A stretch of 28,453 bases of DNA from an uncultured Candidatus Saccharibacteria bacterium (GTDB lineage Bacteria; Patescibacteriota; Saccharimonadia; Saccharimonadales; Saccharimonadaceae). The stretch lies in NCBI GenBank assembly GCA_948868795.1, contig CAQRDK010000013.1, positions 1 to 28,453 of the forward strand. The letters run 5' to 3'. This document shows positions 14,896 through 22,148 of the stretch, one piece after another. The notes below the pieces were generated by a model that was given only the letters and a program-made list of their open reading frames with translations, made no database searches and was not told where the DNA came from. The translations under genes and the position numbers were made by a program. Numbering within the stretch: position 1 is the stretch's first letter; each line of letters starts with the position of its first letter.

Positions 14896-14924
14896 TTGAC
14901 TTTTGTGGAAATGTGTGCTATACT
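14896..14924 (+). promoter_or_regulatory. Consensus promoter cassette, copy 5 of 5
   Basis: TTGACT (14896-14901), 17 bp, TATACT (14919-14924) with TGTGC. A small CCCTC-ATG-GAGGG hairpin follows near the start. The leader to the 66-aa gene is about 130 nt, G-rich, and contains a possible 15-codon peptide starting at the ATG in that loop. Confidence 0.85.
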
Positions 14925-15059
14925 GGTTTTATAGCCCTCATGGAGGGATGGTTTTGTGTGGTTTCGGGGGGTTGGCGGCCATTTTGAGACTGTTTTCGGG
15001 GATTCATGAGGTTTTCGGAGGCGGGTTGTAGATTTTAGGGGGTTTAAGAGACAGATTTG

Positions 15060-15257
15060 ATGAAAAGAATGAACTATTGCGAGCATGTGCCGAAGAAATG
15101 CTGGGTCGGTGAGCACCAGAAGATTTGCTATGCGACGCGCGAAGAGGCAGAGGCGGCGGCGCTGGTGGCGGAGCATGACTACGGCGCGCCGCATCTAGGG
15201 GTTTATAAATGCGAGTTTGGGGACCATTGGCATTTAAGTTCGCACGATAGACACTAG
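15060..15257 (+). CDS. Small Cys/His-rich protein, 65 aa
   Basis: The start ATG at 15060 lies behind a strong promoter. The ribosome binding site is weak (GGGGG about 14 nt upstream), and ATG 15069 is an alternative start. The sequence has two halves with metal-binding potential: YCEHVPKKCWVGEHQKICY (about 5-23) and YKCEFGDHWHLSSHDRH at the end. An acidic Ala-rich helix (TREEAEAAALVAEHDYG) joins them. The C-x-x-H and K-C-x(4)-H-W-H-L pattern suggests a small zinc-ribbon-like fold. Similar small C/H proteins ending in WHL occur in Patescibacteria and phages, in my recollection. The function is unknown; nucleic-acid binding is a guess. Confidence 0.7.
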   Translation: MKRMNYCEHVPKKCWVGEHQKICYATREEAEAAALVAEHDYGAPHLGVYKCEFGDHWHLSSHDRH

Positions 15258-15287
15258 GAGAATTAGGGCTGTTTTTTGTTGGATGCG

Positions 15288-17483
15288 TTAACGATACTTT
15301 CGGCTGACGAGGCCGGTGTTTGGGGCTTTTGGAACGGCTGGGCGCCTCAATGGCAGGGAGGCTTCTGGTGGCGTCGTAGGAACCGGGCTAGCGGTCGGGC
15401 GGCTTTCTGGAGAGGTTATGTCAGGAGACGGCCTAGCTGTTTCTGGAGTGGATTGATCTGGCGCCGGAGTTTCAGGGGTGGGGCCTTCAGGAATAGAGAT
15501 TGTGATGGAGCTAGCGAGACCGCGCTCGTCGGCGGCGGAATAAGGGGTTAAGGTAACGGTAAGCTCCTCGGAGAGTTCTTCGGGGGCGTCCTGAAGGATG
15601 AATGACCCGGCGCCGTTTTTGATTTCGACGAAGCCTTGAATGTAGTCATTGACCGAGAGAAGAGCTTTTGTGGCGTCAGACCGGAATGAAACTGCAACTG
15701 CGTCGTCAGACTGACGATTCGCTTCGAGGTCGGTGATGCTCGGGAGGGTTGTTGGCTGATTGGAAACGGAGACTTTGGCGGACATGGTACTGACTCTTCC
15801 GGACGAGTCGGTAACGCGGACTTGGAGAAAATGCTCGGTTTCTCTGGCGTAGGTGTGACTGATGACAGAGTCTGCGTCGAGGAGTTCGAAGTCTCCGTCA
15901 CCGTCAAGATCCCAGTCAAAGCGAAGGCCATTGCCAGTTTCTTGGGCGACGCCTGAGGAGAGAGTGTATGAGGCGGAGGCATCGAAGATGAATTCGTCGC
16001 TAACTTGACCGGAATAAGACGAGAGGGCGAGGCGAGCGACCGGGCGGTTCAGGACGATGTCGAGCAAAGTATCGGCGGCATCGAGCGCGAAGACTTGGCC
16101 GGAGGTGGCTTCGACGAGTTTTTGATTAGCAGGTTTAAGAGTTTGCTGAGTCGGAGAGAGGACAAAGATATTAACCGGATCGATTTCAAGGCTGCGCTGG
16201 ACGACGTCGGCAAGAGTAGTGCCGTCGTAGTCAGGGTTGTGATAGCCGGCATCGGTCAGGAGAATGATAGATTTAGTGGCGCCAGATTGCCAATCGAGGC
16301 TGTTCATGGCAAAAAGGATGGCCGAGAGCGCCGATTCGTTCGAAGTCCGGCCGCCACCGTCGAGCTTGAGATTGTCAATTTTGTCACCAAAATCTTCGAG
16401 ATTGCCGGAGAAATCGCAAAGTGAACGCGGTCGGTAGGATTCGTTCAGGTCGCGATATTCAATGAGAGCGACTGAGCCGCCGTCAGATTTCACGCGCGAG
16501 GCAAGTTCTTTGGCCTGGGTGCGGTATTTTTTGATATGACTGCTCATGGAGTAGGTCGAGTCGACAACGAAGGCGACGTTATGTTTGGCGAATTTTAGGG
16601 CGCTCGGCCAGGCAGAGTGTGTCGGGAAGGCGAGAGTAAGTTTGCGAGCGATGACTGCGGCGGCGTCGCGATAGAGGTTACTCGAGGCATAGGAGGTATG
16701 ATCGGAAATGCTAGCGCCGGAGCTACACATGATGTCTTTTTCATTACACCAAGTGCCGAGTTTGCCGGCGTAGTCGTCGGGCTGATAGGGGCGGTAGCTA
16801 CCGAGAATACCTTCATAGGCACGGCAATCCGGGACCGAGATGCGGTAGGAGGAGAGGTTGATCCCGCGGCAAGCGTCGGGTATTTTTGGAATGGCGCCGA
16901 AAATAGTGGCTTTGCCTTCGGGAAGGTAGAGTTTCGGGTCGCCAAAAGTCGAGACGTAGATGATTTTGCCGGCGTCGAAAGCAGGGAGGCTGGCGGACAG
17001 AACCATGGCTCCCTGGGAATAACCACCGAGGATGAATCTAGCATTCGGACAAAAGGCTTCGACGTTGGAGACGTAAGCGCGGAGCTCCTTGATTCCCTCT
17101 TCGACGCTTGCGCCAAATCGAAAGGCTTCCCCGGCGCTAAAGTAGGCACCGACGAGATTAATATAGCCATCAAGATTATCGCTAACGGAGACGGCGGGGT
17201 ATTGATGACCGTTTTGCGGTTGGCTGCCAAGCTCGTAGAAGGTATAACTGAAATTGTCGCTGATGGCGGCGATGATTTCGTCGCGCCAGGCCGACATGCT
17301 CGGTCCATCCAGAGATTCTCCGGAGCCACGAGCGAAGATAAAATGGACGTCGCGGCAATCGCCTTGGGTTTTAGCTTGCGCTAAACCTGGCGGACTAGCG
17401 AGATTAGCGCAGCAACTCGTCAGAATGAGGGCGAGCGCAACAGCCAGATTATAGAGTTTTGCAGGAATGATTTTTAATGACAT
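15288..17483 (-). CDS. Secreted cutinase-like esterase fused to vWA and PKD domains
   Basis: A signal peptide (about 1-37, with a Cys pair at 24-25) leads into an alpha/beta-hydrolase of the cutinase family. Its nucleophile elbow is GYSQG (154-158, Ser156). Asp250 and His262 (DIMCSSG...SDHTSY) complete a plausible triad, and paired cysteines suit an exported enzyme. A von Willebrand A domain follows, with MIDAS motif DSTYSMS (308-314), Thr380 and Asp411. A PKD-like domain (about 480-575) contains FDWDLDGDGDFE. The Pro/Thr-rich tail (665-715) ends PKAPNTGLVSRKYR. PNTG resembles a sortase motif but has no hydrophobic segment after it. I chose ATG 17483 (731 aa) because GGAGG lies 4 nt upstream. 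It may degrade esters on a host or neighbour surface and bind through vWA. Confidence 0.85.
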   Translation of the reverse strand: MSLKIIPAKLYNLAVALALILTSCCANLASPPGLAQAKTQGDCRDVHFIFARGSGESLDGPSMSAWRDEIIAAISDNFSYTFYELGSQPQNGHQYPAVSVSDNLDGYINLVGAYFSAGEAFRFGASVEEGIKELRAYVSNVEAFCPNARFILGGYSQGAMVLSASLPAFDAGKIIYVSTFGDPKLYLPEGKATIFGAIPKIPDACRGINLSSYRISVPDCRAYEGILGSYRPYQPDDYAGKLGTWCNEKDIMCSSGASISDHTSYASSNLYRDAAAVIARKLTLAFPTHSAWPSALKFAKHNVAFVVDSTYSMSSHIKKYRTQAKELASRVKSDGGSVALIEYRDLNESYRPRSLCDFSGNLEDFGDKIDNLKLDGGGRTSNESALSAILFAMNSLDWQSGATKSIILLTDAGYHNPDYDGTTLADVVQRSLEIDPVNIFVLSPTQQTLKPANQKLVEATSGQVFALDAADTLLDIVLNRPVARLALSSYSGQVSDEFIFDASASYTLSSGVAQETGNGLRFDWDLDGDGDFELLDADSVISHTYARETEHFLQVRVTDSSGRVSTMSAKVSVSNQPTTLPSITDLEANRQSDDAVAVSFRSDATKALLSVNDYIQGFVEIKNGAGSFILQDAPEELSEELTVTLTPYSAADERGLASSITISIPEGPTPETPAPDQSTPETARPSPDITSPESRPTASPVPTTPPEASLPLRRPAVPKAPNTGLVSRKYR

Positions 17484-17520
17484 TTGTCCTCCGCGGGGCA
17501 TAAAAATTAGTAATAGGCGG

Positions 17521-17550
17521 AGTATAACAAAATTTTTTCAAAAATAACAA
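17521..17550 (-). promoter_or_regulatory. Promoter of the esterase/vWA surface protein
   Basis: TTGTTA (17545-17550) and TATACT (17521-17526) on the minus strand are 18 bp apart. The 21-bp repeat array starts about 40 bp upstream of the -35. Confidence 0.7.
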
Positions 17551-17588
17551 GCACAGCCACGATAAAAAGTCGATTTTGTGCGAAAATG

Positions 17589-17710
17589 CTCTGGTTATTT
17601 TTGAAAGTGGTCTGCTTATTTCTGAAAACGGTTTACTTAAGTGCGTAAAAAGCTTTGCTTAAATATGAAAGCGCTCTGCTTAATTTGGAAACCGTCTTGC
17701 TTAGTTTTAG
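17589..17710. repeat. Six imperfect 21-bp tandem repeats upstream of the esterase/vWA promoter
   Basis: The core TGCTTATTT recurs with start positions 17592 (TGGTTATTT), 17613, 17634 (TACTTAAGT), 17656, 17677 and 17698. The spacing is 21, 21, 22, 21 and 21 bp, and most units also contain GAAA about 11 bp after the core start. The rest of the 17502-17731 gap is AT-rich and holds only the promoter. Spacing of two helical turns upstream of a promoter suggests a row of protein-binding sites. Confidence 0.7.
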
Positions 17711-17731
17711 CGTAGGCGGTTTTGAAAAAGT

Positions 17732-18379
17732 TTACCAGTTAATCTCGGGCAAATCGTGGGAGCGGAGGAAATCATTAGCCTTTAGGAAATGGCCGTTGCC
17801 GAAGAAGCCATTGTAAGCGGAAAGAGGAGAGGGATGAGCGGATTCCAGGATGAGATGCTTCGTCTGGTCGATGAGCGGTTTCTTGCTGCGTGCGTCGCGA
17901 CCCCAGAGCAAGAAGACAAGATGGTCGCAATGCTCATTGAGGTATTTGACGGTGGCTTCAGTGAAAATTTCCCAGCCTTTGCCGCGGTGTGAACCGGCTT
18001 TATGTGCTTCGACGGTAAGGACGTTATTGAGGAGCAGAACGCCTTGTTCTTGCCAGGATTTAAGATTGCCAGTTTGGTTCGCATGCGAGCCATATTCAGC
18101 GTCGATTTCTTTATAGATATTGACGAGCGAAGGCGGGATGGGCTGAGAGTCGGGGACAGAAAAGGCAAGGCCATGCGCGGCGCCGGGAGTATGGTAGGGA
18201 TCTTGGCCGAGAATGACAACTTTTACGGAGTTTAAGTCAGTTGTGAAGGCGCGAAATACCTGGACTTTGGCCGGAAAAACGCGGCTAGTCTCGTAGGCAG
18301 AATGTAAAAACTGACTTAATTCTTTAAAATATGGTTTCTGGAACTCGGAATCGAGGAACTCTTTCCAACTTTCGTGCAT
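17732..18379 (-). CDS. ung: Uracil-DNA glycosylase, family 1
   Basis: Ung removes uracil from DNA, starting base-excision repair. All family-1 motifs are intact: GQDPYHTPGAAHGLAFSV (58-75, catalytic Asp60), LLLNNVLTVEAHKAGSH (115-131) and the HPSPLSAYNGFFG loop (182-194, His182). The 215-aa length is normal. The start ATG at 18377-18379 follows AAAGG by about 5 nt. It is the last gene of a three-gene operon, 31 nt after the beta-repeat membrane protein. The shared operon with two envelope proteins has no obvious functional logic. Confidence 0.97.
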   Translation of the reverse strand: MHESWKEFLDSEFQKPYFKELSQFLHSAYETSRVFPAKVQVFRAFTTDLNSVKVVILGQDPYHTPGAAHGLAFSVPDSQPIPPSLVNIYKEIDAEYGSHANQTGNLKSWQEQGVLLLNNVLTVEAHKAGSHRGKGWEIFTEATVKYLNEHCDHLVFLLWGRDARSKKPLIDQTKHLILESAHPSPLSAYNGFFGNGHFLKANDFLRSHDLPEINW

Positions 18380-18410
18380 GACGGCCTTTCTTTGATAAGG
18401 TTAGAGATAG

Positions 18411-19817
18411 TTATTTCTTAGGTTTGGCGGAGCTGGATTTAGCACCGCTAGTTTTAGTTTTCGGTGAGGACTTTTTGGCGGTAGATTTTGTCGAGAGAGC
18501 TTTAGTGGTAGAAGTTTTGCGGGTGGACTTAATCGTGGATTTGGCGGCAGCTAGCTTGGCAGAGTTTTGCTTAGGAGTTGTCGTTTCGCCAGCCTCTTCG
18601 GCGGCGTAGAATACTTGTTTATCTTCGGCGGATTGCTTTTCGCCTGGGCGGAGGCAGGCAATAATTAGGCCGGCTCCGAGAATGAGAGTGAGCGTCGTGA
18701 CGAGGAGCCCAAAGCCCGGGATCATGCTAGCGCAGGTGATGACAAGAATACCAATCAGCGCTTCAAGCAACATCGGCAAGGTACAATGACAAAGTTTTTC
18801 GACAATGGCGTGGCCGAGCCAAGCACCGGCGAAGGCTTTAGCGAGATAGAAGATAAGGCAATAAACGCCGATGAGGAAGATGCCGGTAGAAACGGCAAAG
18901 AAACTGAGCAGGAAGAGCATGGAGAGGAGCGGAACGATAACTACGAAGCCAATGCCGAGCATGAGGTCAACGCCAAAGCGCTGAACGGTTGCCTCTCGAG
19001 CAATACTCTTCTTCGCGCGAGGGAAGACGAGGAAGATGATGGCGATCGTGAAGAAAAGTCCGATGACGCTCATCATTTTGGTCAGCCAAATCTCACCAGC
19101 AGTAGTAGTGCGGCTGGTCGGAGTATAAGTCTCGAGCTTGCCGTATTTAACATTTGTCAGGCCGGAAACAGAAGCATCGTCGTTATAGCTGAGCGTGCCG
19201 TCGATTTTGACCTCGCCCTGGAAAGTGATAATCTCGGCATCGAGATTAACGTTGCCTTTGATGATCGTGTCTTTAAGAACGACGTGACTGGCAGCAACCG
19301 AGACATCGCCCGGAACATCCGTCTCAAGCGCAAAGCTATAGGCGCCGGCAAATATATCCCGGCCGATTTTAGCGTCTTTGGTAATAGCAATCGTATTGCC
19401 AGCGGTGAATAAATCCTTCTCGGTGGCGGCACTAAAGGAAATGGAATTGCCGGCCGCGAAGGCATATTCGGACTCGGAAGACATTTGGAGGTTGTTGCCG
19501 GCAGCGAACAGAAGCCCGCGGGAAATATTTTTCACCGAAACATTGTTGCCGGCATAGAGCAAGTTTTTACCAAACCAGAAAGCTCCAGCGTCGTCCGCTA
19601 CTTCTTCAGCCGCAAAAGTTGGCGCCGGTAAAGTGGGCTGGTCGGATGTTTTTTCAGGGTCGTCAGACGTGGCCTGAGATTCATCAATGGTTCGCGGCTG
19701 GACTTCAACGTCAGCCAAGACGGACGGGCTGCTCGAGGTGGCGAAAATTGGCGTAGTGACAATGCCGGCGGTCAACAGACTGGCGGACAATGCGAGTAAG
19801 ATCTTGCGTAGTTTCAT
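18411..19817 (-). CDS. Membrane protein with extracytoplasmic bactofilin-like beta repeats
   Basis: A signal peptide (about 1-26, ending TTPIFA) precedes an acidic linker. Residues 78-225 form short beta-solenoid-like repeats in which AGN recurs (89-91, 106-108, 122-124, 139-141), followed by DIFAGAYS, GDVSVAAS and KGNVNLDAE. This resembles bactofilin or polymer-forming domains. Four or five transmembrane helices follow (about 247-266, 286-308, 310-331, 347-388). The tail from 390 is Lys/Ser/Thr-rich and probably cytoplasmic. I chose ATG 19815-19817 (468 aa), which has AAGGAG upstream; an upstream extension of the frame runs into the neighbouring gene. It lies 19 nt after the coiled-coil membrane protein, which suggests a joint envelope role. 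Confidence 0.75.
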   Translation of the reverse strand: MKLRKILLALSASLLTAGIVTTPIFATSSSPSVLADVEVQPRTIDESQATSDDPEKTSDQPTLPAPTFAAEEVADDAGAFWFGKNLLYAGNNVSVKNISRGLLFAAGNNLQMSSESEYAFAAGNSISFSAATEKDLFTAGNTIAITKDAKIGRDIFAGAYSFALETDVPGDVSVAASHVVLKDTIIKGNVNLDAEIITFQGEVKIDGTLSYNDDASVSGLTNVKYGKLETYTPTSRTTTAGEIWLTKMMSVIGLFFTIAIIFLVFPRAKKSIAREATVQRFGVDLMLGIGFVVIVPLLSMLFLLSFFAVSTGIFLIGVYCLIFYLAKAFAGAWLGHAIVEKLCHCTLPMLLEALIGILVITCASMIPGFGLLVTTLTLILGAGLIIACLRPGEKQSAEDKQVFYAAEEAGETTTPKQNSAKLAAAKSTIKSTRKTSTTKALSTKSTAKKSSPKTKTSGAKSSSAKPKK

Positions 19818-19836
19818 TATTCTTTTCTCCTTGCAC

Positions 19837-21018
19837 TTATTTAATATGTTTGTCAATTTCAACATCAGAAATTTCGTACTTACGACGCTGCTGGATGTAA
19901 GCAAGAAGTTTGGTCGCACCCCAACCGATAAAGGCAAGAATGAAGAAATAGACTACGCCGAAAGTTGTAAACTCCGGTTCGGATTCGGTGAAGAGGCTGA
20001 GGATGGCGGCGCCAGCAGACATAGAGGTTACGATAGTGAGGCTGTCGATAGAGCTAGAAGTAACATCTTGCTTGATGCCGTCGAAGAGTTTCTGGGCGGA
20101 CTGAACATAGTGCTGAGTCATATCCCAAAGATCTTTAATATACTCGAGTGTATCGCGTAGCGTTTCGTAGCGATAGCCGGAGATGGCGAGGAAGTCGGTC
20201 AACTCTTGGTCTTCTTTCGCGATGCGCTCACGGGTAGAAATATAAGTCGACATTTGTTCAATGCGACCGTCGATCAGGGTGACAGTCTTCGCGTAGCTTT
20301 CAAGCTTGGTCGAGAACTTCACGATATCGCTGCCACGAACCTTAGCGCGGTCTTTGACATTATCAATGCGCTCCCAGATAATCCGGTGGAGGTTAAGATA
20401 GCGATGTAACTGGCCTTTGAATTCGCGAATGAAGACTTGCTCTTCGATGTAGCGTTCAATGCTTACCATCGTAGCTTTCTTGTTGTTGACGAAATAGTAT
20501 TTATCACCGCGGAGCACGCTATAGTTTTTGTTGTCGAACTCAAAATATTTTTGGCGCTCGGTGCGAGAAAGAAGCTCGGCGATTTCTTCGCGCTTAGCAT
20601 TATCGCAGACGATAAAGTATGGGTAGATGTTTTCGATGTGAGCAAGCTCTTTCGGGACTGGCGCGCCAAGACTGAAGATATAGTTAATAGCAGGGGAGAG
20701 ACGATTCTCATAATAATCTTTTAGGCGCTCGACATCGGCAAACATGGTCTCCTCGCTAACCTGGTCGCTACTAACGATAATCAAGCCGTCTTCGCAGATT
20801 TTAACCTGGATTTGTTCGCTAGTCAAAAACTGAACGAATTCTTCGCCGGCGACACCATACTCAATGCTGCCGATGGCAAGTCCACGGTGTAACTCTTCGA
20901 GTTTGCGTTTGTTTAGCTTGAGCTGCGACGAGCCGTCGCGAAGAAAGTCATAAATCTCCGACAACTGTAGCATGGTGCGTTGGAACCAGCCACCGATATA
21001 GATACTATTAATTTTCAT
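19837..21018 (-). CDS. Coiled-coil protein with C-terminal membrane hairpin, unknown function
   Basis: The start ATG at 21016-21018 has GGGAGG 4 nt upstream (393 aa). The soluble N-terminal part (1-190) mixes alpha and beta. A long charged helical region (about 190-310: EFKGQLHRYLNLHRIIWERI, then DRAKVRGSDIVKFSTKLESY) looks like a coiled coil. Two hydrophobic segments follow (about 326-343 and 354-374), with a short charged tail. The shape recalls CorA-type channels or RMD1/DUF155 proteins, but no GMN motif is present, so transport is not claimed. It is the first gene of the operon with the beta-repeat membrane protein and ung. The promoter -10 is TATGAT at 21117-21122. Confidence 0.7.
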   Translation of the reverse strand: MKINSIYIGGWFQRTMLQLSEIYDFLRDGSSQLKLNKRKLEELHRGLAIGSIEYGVAGEEFVQFLTSEQIQVKICEDGLIIVSSDQVSEETMFADVERLKDYYENRLSPAINYIFSLGAPVPKELAHIENIYPYFIVCDNAKREEIAELLSRTERQKYFEFDNKNYSVLRGDKYYFVNNKKATMVSIERYIEEQVFIREFKGQLHRYLNLHRIIWERIDNVKDRAKVRGSDIVKFSTKLESYAKTVTLIDGRIEQMSTYISTRERIAKEDQELTDFLAISGYRYETLRDTLEYIKDLWDMTQHYVQSAQKLFDGIKQDVTSSSIDSLTIVTSMSAGAAILSLFTESEPEFTTFGVVYFFILAFIGWGATKLLAYIQQRRKYEISDVEIDKHIK

Positions 21019-21116
21019 TTTGCCTCCCGTGGCACGGGCCGCTGGACTGACGTCAATCTTCTTGATGCGAGTTGACAAAAAGTTAGCGGACCGACTTTAC
21101 CTCACTATTTGCTCTT

Positions 21117-21122
21117 ATCATA
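21117..21122 (-). promoter_or_regulatory. -10 element of the 393-aa/beta-repeat/ung operon
   Basis: TATGAT on the minus strand with TATGC before it; a TTCACA hexamer lies 19 bp upstream. The leader is about 90 nt. Confidence 0.5.
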
Positions 21123-21189
21123 GCATAAAAGGCTTGAGTTGTGTGAAGATTGTGCCGATTTTAGCTGGCAGATTTCGCAGCGACAGTAT

Positions 21190-21438
21190 CTAGCGGCCAA
21201 TAATTTCGACGATTTTGTGGCGGGAGCTAGCGCCGGACTTGATGACGACGCAAGATTTCGCGACGTCGAAATGTTTGGCGAGGAGTTTGACGAGTGCGGT
21301 ATTGGCGGCGCCATCGACTGGCTTTTCGCGGAGATAGACGGTGAGCGATTTTTCGGCGGACGCGGAGTCGGCGAGTGAAGTTTCGACAACGAGCGGACCT
21401 TTTTTCGAGCCAGGTTTCACGGTGACGGAATAAATCAT
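21190..21438 (-). CDS. DUF167/UPF0235 (YggU-like) protein
   Basis: The 82-residue protein carries the family pattern: VTVKPGSKKG near the start, LTVYLREKPVDGAANTALVKLLAKHFDV in the middle, then VVIKSGASSRHKIVEI. The P-x-D-G-x-A-N core and G-x-S-S-R-x-K end are diagnostic. Known structures show a small alpha/beta fold; the function is unsettled. The ATG at 21436-21438 lies 5 nt after the stop of the Cys-rich gene, so it is translated from the same mRNA. It is the last gene of the UbiB-like/HerA-like operon. Confidence 0.9.
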   Translation of the reverse strand: MIYSVTVKPGSKKGPLVVETSLADSASAEKSLTVYLREKPVDGAANTALVKLLAKHFDVAKSCVVIKSGASSRHKIVEIIGR

Positions 21439-21443
21439 ACTGG

Positions 21444-22130
21444 TTAGCTTTCAAGAAGCCATTTAATGACCTGCGATTTTAGGAAAAGGTATTCGTCTTT
21501 TTCAAACTGCATATTGGCGATACAATATTCTTTTTGTTCGATGTGCGAACAGAACATACATTCGTGGAGTGTATTGGCGTCCTGGATGAAAAGCGAATTA
21601 GTGATTTTGTTGCTGCAAATGACGCCATAAGAATTAGAGCAGTTACTGGAGTCGTCGGTGCGGATGCAGAAGTTTAACGTGCCACTACGCGAACAGGCGA
21701 GGCAAAAACTACAGTCATAACTATCGTCACAATAAAGTAAGTTTTTGCCGCGACCGCAGTTGGTCGAGCCGTAAATATTCACCGAATCATAAATCGGGTC
21801 GCTGGCGTGAACATTTTCGCTATGATAAACACGCTCGGTCGACATATCGTTGATGTCGTCCCAAGCGGCGAGAATATCATTCATGCTAGAAAGCGGACGG
21901 TGCGGGCGTTCCCATTCGTGATCCCAAGTATTTTTGTCGATCATAAACTTTTTAGCGTTCGGCGCGGCGGTATAAGTTATTTCACCAGTCGTGCTATCTT
22001 TAACTTCGGTCGGAAGTTGAATGTCGAAGGCAAACTTTTCCTTCAGCTTTTCAAGAGTGAATGGATTATCCTGGCCGAAAACAGCCTGAAAGATTTTGTC
22101 GGCGGTGGCGAGAGCTTCGGGGGCGAGCAT
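21444..22130 (-). CDS. Cys-rich protein of unknown function, 228 aa
   Basis: The start ATG at 22128-22130 follows AAAGGAAATC and lies 18 nt after the HerA-like gene. Eleven cysteines are packed into residues 125-203 (125, 134, 140, 143, 146, 155, 164, 172, 191, 194, 203), while the N-terminal half has none. The end reads ECMFCSHIEQKEYCIANMQFEKDEY. I recall a similar C-x-x-C...K-x-Y-C-I-x-N-x-Q-x(2)-K-x-E-Y ending in uncharacterised Patescibacteria proteins. No signal peptide is present, so the cysteines probably bind metal in the cytoplasm rather than form disulfides. A 30-residue linker near 60-90 is Trp- and His-containing (NTWDHEWERPHRPL). Confidence 0.75.
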   Translation of the reverse strand: MLAPEALATADKIFQAVFGQDNPFTLEKLKEKFAFDIQLPTEVKDSTTGEITYTAAPNAKKFMIDKNTWDHEWERPHRPLSSMNDILAAWDDINDMSTERVYHSENVHASDPIYDSVNIYGSTNCGRGKNLLYCDDSYDCSFCLACSRSGTLNFCIRTDDSSNCSNSYGVICSNKITNSLFIQDANTLHECMFCSHIEQKEYCIANMQFEKDEYLFLKSQVIKWLLES

Positions 22131-22148
22131 GATTTCCTTTCCTGTTTT

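Noticed and set aside
14933..15056. Trp-type attenuator with a leader peptide upstream of the 66-aa gene
   Set aside because: A 15-codon frame with three Trp codons exists, but it has no ribosome binding site and no alternative hairpin pair, and the downstream gene is not biosynthetic.
17589..17710. CRISPR array
   Set aside because: Repeat units of 21 bp run back to back with no unique spacers, and the copies are degenerate.
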